Assembly (NCBI RefSeq): GCF_900094585.1
Contig: NZ_FMAG01000011.1
Location: 106,785-170,784 of the forward strand
DNA length: 64,000 nt
DNA from: Martinezella multihospitum
Lineage (GTDB): Bacteria; Pseudomonadota; Alphaproteobacteria; Rhizobiales; Rhizobiaceae
Reading direction: 5' to 3'
The translations under genes and the position numbers were made by a program. This document shows positions 44,542-52,961 of the stretch, in pieces. The stretch's first letter is position 1. Each line of letters starts with the position of its first letter. The notes beneath the pieces were generated by a model, which worked only from the letters and a program-made list of their open reading frames with translations, had not been told where the DNA came from and did no database searches.

Positions 44542-45330
44542 CTAATCCAGCCGCATCGGAATGCCGCGCTCGGCCATGTAGCGCTTGGCTTCGCCCACCG
44601 AATAGGTGCCGAAGTGGAAGATCGAGGCGGCAAGCACGGCCGTCGCATGGCCTTCCTTGACGCCGGCAACGAGATCGTCGAGATCGCCGACGCCGCCCGA
44701 CGCGATGACGGGCACGCGCACCGCGTCGGCAATCGCCCGGGTCAGCTCCAGATCATAGCCGACCTTGGTGCCGTCGCGATCCATGGAGGTGACGAGCAGC
44801 TCGCCGGCGCCGCGCTCGACCATCTTGCGAGCAAAATCGACCGCATCGATGCCGGTCGCATTGCGGCCGCCGTGGGTATAGATCTCCCAGGCACTCAGAT
44901 TGTCGCCGTCGAGCGCCTCGGTGCGCCGCCGCTTGGCATCGATCGATACGACGATGCACTGGTTGCCGAACTTGTCGGCCGCCTCGGCCACGAAATCCGG
45001 ATTGTTGACGGCCGCCGAATTGATCGAAACCTTGTCGGCGCCGCAAAGCAGCAGCTTGCGGATATCGCCGATCGTGCGCACGCCGCCGCCGACCGTGACG
45101 GGCATGAAGCATTGCTCGGCCGTGCGCGCAACGACGTCGAAGATGGTGTCGCGATTGTCGGAGGAGGCGGTGATGTCGAGGAAGCAGAGCTCGTCGGCGC
45201 CGGCCGCATCATAGGCCTTGGCGGCTTCGACGGGATCGCCAGCATCGACGAGATTGAGAAAGTTGACGCCCTTGACGACGCGGCCGTCCTTGACGTCGAG
45301 GCAGGGGATGACGCGGGCTTTCAGGGTCAT
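44542..45330 (-). CDS. hisF: Imidazole glycerol phosphate synthase cyclase subunit
   Basis: 262 residues, (beta/alpha)8 barrel. It condenses PRFAR with ammonia from HisH to give IGP and AICAR. Catalytic Asp residues lie in VIPCLDVKDGRVVKG (N-terminal) and TSMDRDGTKVGYD (second half); phosphate-binding loops are VGGGVRTIGD and ASGGVGDLDDL. The ATG overlaps the hisA stop (ATGA at 45327-45330), so translation is coupled. Confidence 0.99.
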   Translation of the reverse strand: MTLKARVIPCLDVKDGRVVKGVNFLNLVDAGDPVEAAKAYDAAGADELCFLDITASSDNRDTIFDVVARTAEQCFMPVTVGGGVRTIGDIRKLLLCGADKVSINSAAVNNPDFVAEAADKFGNQCIVVSIDAKRRRTEALDGDNLSAWEIYTHGGRNATGIDAVDFARKMVERGAGELLVTSMDRDGTKVGYDLELTRAIADAVRVPVIASGGVGDLDDLVAGVKEGHATAVLAASIFHFGTYSVGEAKRYMAERGIPMRLD

Positions 45331-46070
45331 TGCGCTGCCTCCTTGGCCTGCTTGATCAGGGCCAGTGCCTCTTTCGGATCGATCCGGCCATCATAAAGCG
45401 CGCGGCCGGAAATCGCACCTTCCAGTTTGCGGGCATCTGGCTGGATCATGCGCTTGATATCGTCGAGCGAGGCAAGCCCGCCCGAGGCGATGACGGGGAT
45501 GGAAACGGCATTGGCGAGTTCCAAAGTCGAGTCCCAGTTGATACCCGTGAGAATGCCGTCGCGATCGATATCGGTATAGATGATCGCGGCAACTCCGACG
45601 CCTTCGAATTTCTTGGCGAGCTCGATGACGCCGAGTTCGGAAGCCTCGGCCCAGCCCTCGACCGCCACCTTGCCGCCCTTGGCATCGATGCCGACGGCGA
45701 TGTGGCCCGGATACCGCCGGCAGGCTTCGACGACGAGCGCCGGATCGCGCACGGCGACGGTGCCGAGGATGACGCGGGCAAGCCCGCGTGACAGCCAGTT
45801 TTCAATATGGTCGAGCGTGCGGATGCCGCCGCCGAGCTGCACCGGGTTCTTCGTTGCCTTGAGGATGGCGTCGACGGCAGCGCCGTTCACGGTCTCGCCG
45901 GCAAAGGCGCCGTTGAGGTCGACGACATGCAGCCATTCGAAGCCCTGGTCTTCAAAGGCTTTTGCCTGGGCGCCCGGATCAGGGTTGTAAACGGTCGCTT
46001 GGCTCATGTCGCCGAGCTTGAGGCGAACGCACTGGCCGTCCTTGAGGTCGATAGCGGGAAAAAGAATCAT
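45327..46070 (-). CDS. hisA: Phosphoribosylformimino-5-aminoimidazole carboxamide ribotide isomerase
   Basis: 247 residues, half-barrel repeat protein homologous to HisF. It isomerises ProFAR to PRFAR. Catalytic Asp residues are in LFPAIDLKDGQCVRL and IYTDIDRDGILTG; LGGGIRTLDH and ASGGLASLDD bind the phosphates. It lies 25 bases downstream of hisH and overlaps hisF. Confidence 0.99.
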   Translation of the reverse strand: MILFPAIDLKDGQCVRLKLGDMSQATVYNPDPGAQAKAFEDQGFEWLHVVDLNGAFAGETVNGAAVDAILKATKNPVQLGGGIRTLDHIENWLSRGLARVILGTVAVRDPALVVEACRRYPGHIAVGIDAKGGKVAVEGWAEASELGVIELAKKFEGVGVAAIIYTDIDRDGILTGINWDSTLELANAVSIPVIASGGLASLDDIKRMIQPDARKLEGAISGRALYDGRIDPKEALALIKQAKEAAQ

Positions 46071-46095
46071 GATGTCTGTCCTTGGAGCGCGAGCC

Positions 46096-46746
46096 TTACG
46101 GCTTCCAGCGCAGAAAATTGGCGATCAGGGCAAGGCCGAGCTTCTGGCTCTTTTCCGGATGGAACTGGGCGCCGGCAATGTTGTCGCGGCCGACAAAAGC
46201 AGTCATCGGCCCGCCATAGTTCGTCGTCGCGATGACATCGTCGCCGTGGTCGGCGGCCAGATGGTAGGAATGGACGAAATAGGCATGCAGGCCGTCAGGC
46301 CCGGTCTCTATCCCGTCGAAGAGCGGGTGCGGGTGGCGGATATCCAGCGTGTTCCAGCCGATCTGCGGAATTTTCAGGTTGGGGTCGCTCGGCGTCATTT
46401 CCTTGACGTCGCCCTTGATCCAGCCGAAGCCCTGAGTAACAGTCTTTTCCAGCCCGCGCGACGACATCAGCTGCATGCCGACGCAGATGCCGAGGAAGGG
46501 ATGGGCCTTGTGTTCGACGACGTCGATCACCGCTTCCGCCATGCCGGAAACGGCATCAAGGCCACGCCGGCAATCGGCATAGGCGCCGACGCCGGGAAGC
46601 ACGATGCGGTCTGCGCTGGCAACGCGCTCGGCGTCGTCAGTCAGGTCGATCTCAGCGTCGATGCCTGCCTCGCGGGCAGCCCGCTCGAAAGCCTTGGTGG
46701 CCGAGCGTAGGTTGCCGGAACCATAATCGATAATCGCGACCCGCAT
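46096..46746 (-). CDS. hisH: Imidazole glycerol phosphate synthase glutaminase subunit
   Basis: 216 residues, class I glutamine amidotransferase supplying ammonia to HisF. The nucleophile Cys is in FLGICVGMQLM near residue 85, the triad His/Glu in AQFHPEKS near the C-terminus, and the oxyanion strand in VLPGVGAYADC. The ATG at 46746 follows the DUF2628 stop by two bases, so it depends on translation of that gene. Confidence 0.98.
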   Translation of the reverse strand: MRVAIIDYGSGNLRSATKAFERAAREAGIDAEIDLTDDAERVASADRIVLPGVGAYADCRRGLDAVSGMAEAVIDVVEHKAHPFLGICVGMQLMSSRGLEKTVTQGFGWIKGDVKEMTPSDPNLKIPQIGWNTLDIRHPHPLFDGIETGPDGLHAYFVHSYHLAADHGDDVIATTNYGGPMTAFVGRDNIAGAQFHPEKSQKLGLALIANFLRWKP

Positions 46747-46748
46747 GG

Positions 46749-47246
46749 TCAGCGTCCTCCGTCATAGCCGGGAAGGCCGAAGCTCGGGCCTGGGCGGCTG
46801 GTATTCGTGTTGGTGGCCGAGATATCCCAATTTTTCGTATGGATATCCGGGTTTGGTTCCTGGCTCAGGTGGGAAAAATGAATTTCCTCTGCAGTCGCCA
46901 AATCGTGTGCCGAGACGAGGTTTTCAACCTTCCAGCCGCGACCGATGAGGCGATCGCTGATCGCATGCGGGCCTTCGAGAGCGGCGAGAACATGAACACC
47001 AAGCAGAAGTGCCGCACCGGCAGCGATAAAGCCTGGCTGGCGCATCAGCTCCAGAGCAATGCCCTGCAGCAGAAAGGTGGCGATCGCATGCAGCCAGAGG
47101 CGGTTAACCAGCATCCAGAGCGTCGGAAACACGAACGCCTTCCATGAGAAGCCGTCGCGGATGAATCGCGTTTCGTCGCGATACCGATTCGATACTTCGG
47201 ATCGGTTCGTCGCTCCTGGCGGAGTCAAAATCAGATAGCTTGCCAT
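46749..47246 (-). CDS. DUF2628 membrane protein within the histidine operon
   Basis: 165 residues. Two or three hydrophobic helices occupy roughly residues 38-58, 62-80 and 85-100, followed by a soluble tail with an Asn/Thr-rich C-terminus. The FIRDGFSWKAFVFPTLWMLVNRLW block is the DUF2628 signature. It sits between hisB and hisH, two bases from hisH. No role in histidine synthesis is known; the position may serve coexpression only. Start ATG at 47246. Confidence 0.85.
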   Translation of the reverse strand: MASYLILTPPGATNRSEVSNRYRDETRFIRDGFSWKAFVFPTLWMLVNRLWLHAIATFLLQGIALELMRQPGFIAAGAALLLGVHVLAALEGPHAISDRLIGRGWKVENLVSAHDLATAEEIHFSHLSQEPNPDIHTKNWDISATNTNTSRPGPSFGLPGYDGGR

Positions 47247-47269
47247 TCTTCACTTCCCCAGTTCGGGGC

Positions 47270-47878
47270 TCAGGCGAGCGTGCCTTTTGTCGAGGGCACC
47301 CGGCCTGCCTGCCGCGGATCGATCTCGGTTGCGGTGCGCAGAGCGCGCGCAACGGCCTTGAAGCATGTCTCGGCTATATGGTGATTGTTGGCGCCATAAT
47401 GGTTGAGGATATGCAGGGTGATGCCGGCATTCTGCGCCAGTGCCTGGAAGAATTCGCGCACCAGCTCGGTGTCGAATGTGCCGATCTTCGGGGCGCTGAA
47501 CGAAACGTTCCAGACGAGGAAAGGCCGGCCGGAGAGGTCGACGGCGGCTTTCGTCATCGTCTCGTCCATGGCGAGGTCGATCGAGGCGTAGCGGGTAATG
47601 CCGCGCCGATCGCCCAGCGCCTTGGCAATGGCCTGGCCGATCGCGATGCCGGTGTCTTCCACGGCATGATGATCGTCGACATGCAGGTCGCCCTTGGTGT
47701 CGATTTCCATGTCGATCAGCGAATGTCGCGACAGCTGTTCCAGCATATGGTCGAAGAAGCCGACCCCTGTCGAAATCGTCGATTTTCCGCTGCCGTCGAT
47801 GTTGACGGAAACGGAGACCGAGGTCTCGTTGGTCTTGCGGGAAACGCTCGCCGTGCGGCTCGCTGCGGTCTCTGCCAT
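47270..47878 (-). CDS. hisB: Imidazoleglycerol-phosphate dehydratase
   Basis: 202 residues from the ATG at 47878, which has GGAG six bases upstream; the ATG at 47890 is itself the ribosome-site region. Monofunctional HisB (no phosphatase domain). Manganese ligands are in GFFDHMLEQLSRHS and DLHVDDHHAVEDTGI, with the repeat set NHYGANNHHIAETCFKA and the Glu of LVREFFQA. It is the first gene of the his run, divergent from hslV. Confidence 0.98.
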   Translation of the reverse strand: MAETAASRTASVSRKTNETSVSVSVNIDGSGKSTISTGVGFFDHMLEQLSRHSLIDMEIDTKGDLHVDDHHAVEDTGIAIGQAIAKALGDRRGITRYASIDLAMDETMTKAAVDLSGRPFLVWNVSFSAPKIGTFDTELVREFFQALAQNAGITLHILNHYGANNHHIAETCFKAVARALRTATEIDPRQAGRVPSTKGTLA

Positions 47879-47997
47879 GGGCTGCTCCATCGGAATACGG
47901 CCGTTCCTTATCAGGCGTATCGGGAAATATCCAGAAGTTACGCACGAGGCTTATGCGTTTAGCCGGCTTGCCGCCATTATTCGGGCGCGGTCACCAT

Positions 47998-48025
47998 TTG
48001 CAATCGCCAAAACCCCTCTTACATA
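47998..48025 (+). promoter_or_regulatory. Candidate promoter for hslVU
   Basis: TTGCAA (47998-48003) and TACATA (48020-48025) are separated by 16 bases, 66 bases before the hslV start. A heat-shock sigma-32 consensus (CTTG with CCCCAT-like -10) was looked for and not convincingly found. Confidence 0.35.
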
Positions 48026-48091
48026 GGTGCTGACGGGGCCGATAAGCGGCCCGGCAGAAAGCCCGCCGAAACGGGGGCAAACAGGTGTTAC

Positions 48092-48619
48092 ATGACGACA
48101 ATCGTGACTATTCGCAAGAACGGCAAGGTGGTGATGGCTGGTGATGGCCAGGTGAGCCTTGGCCAGACGGTAATGAAGGGCAATGCGCGCAAGGTTCGCC
48201 GCATCGGCAAGGGCGATGTCATCGCCGGTTTCGCCGGCGCGACCGCCGATGCCTTCACCCTGCTCGAACGTCTTGAGAAGAAGCTCGAACAATATCCCGG
48301 CCAGTTGATGCGTGCCGCCGTCGAGCTTGCCAAGGACTGGCGCACCGACAAGTATCTGCGCAACCTCGAAGCCATGATGCTGGTGGCCGATAAGAGCGTC
48401 ACGCTCGCCATCACCGGCAACGGCGATGTGCTTGAGCCAGAACACGGCGCACTCGCCATCGGTTCCGGCGGCAATTATGCGCTCGCCGCCGCTCGCGCGT
48501 TGATGGATAGCGACAAGTCTGCCGAAGATGTCGCCCGCCGCGCTCTCGATATCGCTGCCGACATCTGCGTTTACACCAACCATAACGTGGTGGTCGAAAC
48601 GCTGGATGCCGAAGCCTAA
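48092..48619 (+). CDS. hslV: ATP-dependent protease peptidase subunit HslV
   Basis: 175 residues. N-terminal nucleophile hydrolase: after Met removal the Thr2 amino end is the nucleophile, in MTTIVTIRKNGKVVMAGDGQVS. GNARKVRRI and GFAGATADAFTL are family blocks. It forms a 12-subunit proteolytic core capped by HslU hexamers. There is no propeptide beyond Met, unlike many eukaryotic relatives. hslU follows after 47 bases. Confidence 0.99.
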   Translation: MTTIVTIRKNGKVVMAGDGQVSLGQTVMKGNARKVRRIGKGDVIAGFAGATADAFTLLERLEKKLEQYPGQLMRAAVELAKDWRTDKYLRNLEAMMLVADKSVTLAITGNGDVLEPEHGALAIGSGGNYALAAARALMDSDKSAEDVARRALDIAADICVYTNHNVVVETLDAEA

Positions 48620-48666
48620 GACGTTCCTCTCTTGATAGTTTCTAGCCCTGACAGGGAACACGCGAA

Positions 48667-49977
48667 ATGACCACTTTTTCCCCCCGCGAGATCGTTTCCG
48701 AACTCGATCGCTATATTGTCGGCCAGCATGAGGCCAAGCGCGCCGTGGCGATTGCCTTGCGCAATCGCTGGCGCCGCCAGCAGCTCGAGCCCGAGCTGCG
48801 CGACGAAGTCATGCCGAAGAACATCCTGATGATCGGCCCGACCGGTGTCGGTAAGACGGAAATCTCCCGCCGCCTTGCGAAGCTTGCCGGCGCGCCTTTC
48901 ATCAAGGTCGAAGCCACCAAGTTTACCGAAGTCGGCTATGTCGGCCGCGATGTCGAGCAGATCGTCCGCGATCTGGTCGAAGTCGGCATTGGTCTGGTGC
49001 GCGAAAAGAAGCGCGCCGAGGTGCAGGCCAAGGCGCATATGAGCGCCGAAGAGCGCGTCCTTGATGCGCTGGTTGGTGCCACGGCATCGCCCGCGACGCG
49101 CGACAGCTTCCGCAAGAAGCTGCGCGACGGCCAGCTTGATGATAAGGAAATCGATATCGAAGTTGCCGATACCGGCTCCGGCATGCCCGGCGGTTTCGAA
49201 ATCCCCGGCATGCCCGGCGCCAATATCGGCGTGCTCAACCTGTCGGAAATGTTCGGCAAGGCCATGGGCGGCCGCACCAAGAAGGTGCGCACCACGGTCA
49301 AGGATTCCTACAAGGAACTCGTGCGCGACGAATCCGACAAGTTGATCGACAATGAGGCGATCCAGCGCGAGGCCGTGCAATCGGCCGAGAATGACGGCAT
49401 CGTCTTCCTTGACGAGATCGACAAGATCGCGGCTCGCGATGGCGGCATGGGTGCCGGTGTCTCCCGCGAAGGCGTGCAGCGCGACCTGCTGCCGCTGGTC
49501 GAAGGCACGACGGTTTCGACGAAGTATGGCCCGGTCAAGACCGACCATATCCTCTTCATCGCATCCGGCGCATTCCACGTCTCGAAGCCGTCGGATCTGC
49601 TGCCGGAATTGCAGGGCCGTCTGCCGATCCGCGTCGAACTCCGTCCTCTGACCAAGGAAGACTTCCGCCGCATCCTCACCGAGCCGCAGGCAAGCCTCAT
49701 CCGCCAGTACAAGGCATTGATGGAAACGGAAGACCTGAAGCTCGACTTCACCGACGATGCGATCGATGCGCTCGCCGATGTCGCCGTGCATCTGAACTCG
49801 ACCGTCGAGAATATCGGCGCCCGTCGTCTGCAGACGGTGATGGAGCGGGTGCTTGACGAGATTTCCTATAATGCCTCGGATCGCGCCGGCGTATCGGTAA
49901 CCATCGATGCCACCTATGTCCGCGAGCATGTCGGCGACCTCGCAACCAACACCGATTTGTCGCGCTTCATCCTGTGA
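48667..49977 (+). CDS. hslU: HslU ATPase subunit of HslUV protease
   Basis: 436 residues, AAA+ unfoldase. Walker A GPTGVGKTE at residues 57-65, Walker B IVFLDEIDKI near 250, and the pore motif GYVGRD after KFTEVGYVGRDVEQ. The I-domain insertion (about 110-240) contains a Gly/Met-rich segment (SGMPGGFEIPGMPGANIG). The sensor-2 region ARRLQTVMERVLDEI and the C-terminal LSRFIL, which docks into HslV, are present. A strong hairpin terminator follows. Confidence 0.99.
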   Translation: MTTFSPREIVSELDRYIVGQHEAKRAVAIALRNRWRRQQLEPELRDEVMPKNILMIGPTGVGKTEISRRLAKLAGAPFIKVEATKFTEVGYVGRDVEQIVRDLVEVGIGLVREKKRAEVQAKAHMSAEERVLDALVGATASPATRDSFRKKLRDGQLDDKEIDIEVADTGSGMPGGFEIPGMPGANIGVLNLSEMFGKAMGGRTKKVRTTVKDSYKELVRDESDKLIDNEAIQREAVQSAENDGIVFLDEIDKIAARDGGMGAGVSREGVQRDLLPLVEGTTVSTKYGPVKTDHILFIASGAFHVSKPSDLLPELQGRLPIRVELRPLTKEDFRRILTEPQASLIRQYKALMETEDLKLDFTDDAIDALADVAVHLNSTVENIGARRLQTVMERVLDEISYNASDRAGVSVTIDATYVREHVGDLATNTDLSRFIL

Positions 49978-50019
49978 GCAGGCGTTCCAAGGCGGGTTAG
50001 AATAGTAAACACTCGACAG

Positions 50020-50055
50020 CGGGCCGTTAACTTTTTAGTTAGGGGCCCGTTTCTT
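50020..50055 (+). terminator. Rho-independent terminator after hslU
   Basis: CGGGCC (50020-50025) pairs with GGCCCG (50044-50049), and inside it TAACT pairs with AGTTA around a short T loop, with a two-base internal bulge. The tail is TTTCTTTG. Confidence 0.85.
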
Positions 50056-50140
50056 TGTGTCGCATGGCTTTATTCGGCCAAGATTATCCTTCAGGCAGCC
50101 GCACGGAAACATCGGTGGAAACTTCGACGGGACAGCCATC

Positions 50141-51094
50141 TTGCGACGGATACTGATCACTCTTCTTCTGGCAGTTGTCAGCCTCTCCTGGATCCCCGCC
50201 TATGCGGAGGCCGCGACCTCGGTGCCTCCCGGCAACCGCAATGTCGAGCAGCCGCCGGTGCCTGGCGCCTCGGTGCGACGCACGCGTGGCACCAATTCCA
50301 CCTTCGACCGCAAGTACCAGAAGGTACGGGAGCTGCTGGCGACCGATACGAAGCTGATGTCGAAGATCAAGTCGACGGCGCGGGCCTATGGCATCGATCC
50401 GATCCATATTATCGGCGCACTGGTCGGTGAGCATACCTATAATGTCGACGCCTATGACGGGCTGCAGTCCTATTACGTCAAGGCGGCATCCTATGCCGGC
50501 CAGAGCTTCCGCTTCGCCTATAATGGCGAAAACGTCGACGATTTCGTCGCCCGACCGCAATTCGATGCCTGCAAGGGCAAGGGCGATTCCTACAGCCTCT
50601 GGACCTGTCGCGAGGATGTCTGGGAAGACGATTTCCGCGGCAAGACGGTCGGCGGCAAATCCTATCCCGACAATCGCTTCAGCGCTGTCTTCTTCCAGCC
50701 CTTCTATGCCGGCCAGACGTTTGGCCTCGGCCAGGTCAATCCGCTGACGGCGCTTGAGTTATCGGATCTCGTCAGCCGCACCTCGGGCATTCCCAAGCTC
50801 AGCGAGAAGGATGCCGGCGGCGTCTACAAGGCGATCATGGATCCGGATCTGTCGCTTGCCTTCGTCGCAGCCTCTATCCGCAAGTCGATCGACGATTACC
50901 GCTCGATTGCCGGCATGGATATTTCGGGCAATCCGGGCATCACCGCTACACTCTATAATCTTGGCAATTCCCGCAAGCGCGCCGCCGCCCTTGCCGCCAA
51001 GAACCGCGGCTCCTCGCAGCCGGTCTGGCCAGAAGAGAATTACTATGGCTGGCTCATCAATGATAAGCTCAGCGACCTGAAGTCGCTGCTCTGA
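50141..51094 (+). CDS. DUF1402 secreted protein with lytic-transglycosylase-like motifs
   Basis: 317 residues from the TTG at 50141, after GACGGGA. The frame extends to a GTG at 50057 right at the terminator, but the signal peptide (LRRILITLLLAVVSLSWIPAYAE) begins at the TTG. After a Pro-rich linker, the domain shows three blocks: IIGALVGEHTYN with E97; FGLGQVNPLTA at about 194-204; TLYNLGNSRKRA at about 270-281. These match in order and spacing the ES, GLMQxxPxTA and AYNAG blocks of GH23 lytic transglycosylases. Two cysteines (C144, C156) could form a disulfide. DUF1402 is formally uncharacterised; peptidoglycan cleavage is inference. Confidence 0.85.
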   Translation: MRRILITLLLAVVSLSWIPAYAEAATSVPPGNRNVEQPPVPGASVRRTRGTNSTFDRKYQKVRELLATDTKLMSKIKSTARAYGIDPIHIIGALVGEHTYNVDAYDGLQSYYVKAASYAGQSFRFAYNGENVDDFVARPQFDACKGKGDSYSLWTCREDVWEDDFRGKTVGGKSYPDNRFSAVFFQPFYAGQTFGLGQVNPLTALELSDLVSRTSGIPKLSEKDAGGVYKAIMDPDLSLAFVAASIRKSIDDYRSIAGMDISGNPGITATLYNLGNSRKRAAALAAKNRGSSQPVWPEENYYGWLINDKLSDLKSLL

Positions 51095-51214
51095 GCATAG
51101 CGGCGCGGCGTTTTATCGTCTGGATTTTGCCGGCGGCGTTTCCCATATCGGATAAGCGCGCCGTTCCAGCGGCTTAGATTAAGCGACGGCTGCTTTTTAA
51201 GGAGAATTGATCTG

Positions 51215-52609
51215 ATGGACATGATTCCGGAAGCCTTCTCCCCGCCGGCGCCGATCCCGCGCACCGTGCCGCCATCGCGCTTGACGATCATCCGCACCAT
51301 CCTGCGCAATCCGCTCGAACTCTGGGGCGAGCCCTCCTATACGCTGCCCTGGATCAAGACCAAGTTCTTCAACGAGCGGACGCTGATCGTCAATGATCCC
51401 GGGCTTATCAAGCATGTTCTGGTCGACAACGCCTCCAACTACCGCATGGCCGATATCCGCCAGCTTGTGCTGAGGCCGATCCTGCGCGATGGGCTGCTGA
51501 CGGCGGAAGGGCCTGTCTGGAAGCGTTCGCGCAAGGCTGTCGCGCCGGTGTTCACGCCGCGCCACGCCCAGGGCTTCGCTGGCCAGATGCTCAGCCAAAG
51601 CCTCGACTATGTGAAGAAATACGAAGATGTCGGCAGCGAAGGGACGGTTTTCGATATCGCCGCCGATATGACCGAGCTAACCTTCGTCATCCTGGCGGAA
51701 ACCTTGTTTTCCGGCGAAATCGTCACCGAAAGCGCAAATTTCTCGGATGACGTCAACGAGCTTCTGCATCGCATGGGCCGGGTCGATCCCATGGATCTCT
51801 TGCGCGCGCCGGCCTGGGTGCCGCGCCTCACTCGCATCGGCGGCCAGCGCATGCTCGACAAATTCCGCGGCATCGTCCGCAACACTATGGACCAGCGCCT
51901 GGACAAGATGCGCCGGGATCGCGCCAGCGCGCCCGATGATTTCCTGACGTTGCTGCTCGAAAAGGCCGGCCCCGACGGGCTGACGATGGAGGAGATCGAG
52001 GACAATATCCTCACCTTCATCGGCGCCGGTCACGAGACGACGGCGCGCGCACTCGCCTGGACGCTCTATTGCGTCGCCAACAGTCCGCATATTCGTGATG
52101 CCATGGAAGAGGAAATCGACCGGGTGCTGGCGACGGATGCCGAGCCGGTCGCCTGGCTCGACCTGATGCCGCATGTCCGCGCCGCCTTCGAGGAGGCGAT
52201 GCGCCTCTATCCGCCGGCACCGTCGATCAATCGTGCCGCCATCGCCGATGACGAATGGACGAACGCCAAGGGCGAGCGCGTGACGATGGAAAAGGGGATC
52301 ACGGTCCTCATCATGCCCTGGACGCTGCATCGCCACGAACTCTACTGGGAAAAGCCGCGCGCCTTCATGCCGGAGCGCTTTCTTCCGGAAAACCGCGCCA
52401 AGATCAACCGCTTCCAATATCTGCCTTTCGGAGCAGGTCCCCGCGTCTGCATCGGCGCGACATTCGCGCTGCAGGAAGCCGTCATCGCCCTTGCCGTGAT
52501 GATGCATCGCTTCCGCTTCGATCTGACTGACGAGACCGATCCCTGGCCGGTGCAGAAGCTGACGACGCAGCCGCGCGGTGGTCTGCCGATGCGGGTGACG
52601 AGACGATAG
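51215..52609 (+). CDS. Cytochrome P450
   Basis: 464 residues. The I-helix oxygen-binding motif is AGHETTA (271-277), the K-helix ExxR is EAMR (327-330), the PERF region is MPERFLPEN, and the haem-ligand Cys is C412 in FGAGPRVCIGATFALQE. There is no TM helix at the N-terminus, so it is a soluble class needing ferredoxin or flavodoxin partners, none of which is adjacent. The length and PERF sequence are more like the CYP102/CYP4-type clan than the short classical bacterial P450s. Substrate is unknown; fatty acid or terpenoid oxidation is possible. It starts at the ATG at 51215 with AAGGAG nine bases upstream. Confidence 0.96.
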   Translation: MDMIPEAFSPPAPIPRTVPPSRLTIIRTILRNPLELWGEPSYTLPWIKTKFFNERTLIVNDPGLIKHVLVDNASNYRMADIRQLVLRPILRDGLLTAEGPVWKRSRKAVAPVFTPRHAQGFAGQMLSQSLDYVKKYEDVGSEGTVFDIAADMTELTFVILAETLFSGEIVTESANFSDDVNELLHRMGRVDPMDLLRAPAWVPRLTRIGGQRMLDKFRGIVRNTMDQRLDKMRRDRASAPDDFLTLLLEKAGPDGLTMEEIEDNILTFIGAGHETTARALAWTLYCVANSPHIRDAMEEEIDRVLATDAEPVAWLDLMPHVRAAFEEAMRLYPPAPSINRAAIADDEWTNAKGERVTMEKGITVLIMPWTLHRHELYWEKPRAFMPERFLPENRAKINRFQYLPFGAGPRVCIGATFALQEAVIALAVMMHRFRFDLTDETDPWPVQKLTTQPRGGLPMRVTRR

Positions 52610-52623
52610 GGCGCGCGCTTTAT

Positions 52624-52872
52624 CCCGCCCCTGGCAGGCGGGAAAGCAATTTCTTGGGATTAGGCGAGGGCTCGTCCCTCGTCTAATTCTTAGAAATTGC
52701 AAGGGCGGGGGTAGGCAGGGGCGCACCGTGCCAGACATCATTCGAGCAAGAAAAGACCCCCTCTCTTGCAATTTCAATGATTTAGAAATTGCGCCGAGTT
52801 TTGGGCGTGTGGAACTTCCGATGCCGCAATTCCTAAACCAATGAAATTGCTTTCTCGCCCGCCAAGGGCGAG
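52624..52872. repeat. Cluster of palindromes with repeated GCAATTTC arms
   Basis: CCCGCC/GGCGGG hairpin (52624-52642), then IR1: GCAATTTCT (52646-52654) with AGAAATTGC (52692-52700), enclosing ATTAGGCGAGGG/CCCTCGTCTAAT. IR2: GCAATTTC (52768-52775) with GAAATTGC (52785-52792). IR3: GCAATTCC (52826-52833) with GAAATTGC (52843-52850). Finally TCTCGCCC/GGGCGAGA (52853-52873 approximately). No ORF is credible in this gap of about 350 bases. Confidence 0.75.
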
Positions 52873-52961
52873 ATAGGCTCTGCGCTCGCCGCTTCGTTCA
52901 TATCTCCATAGACGTTGTGGAAGTTTATAGTCATTACCCGGCCCAGAGGTTTTATATCAGC

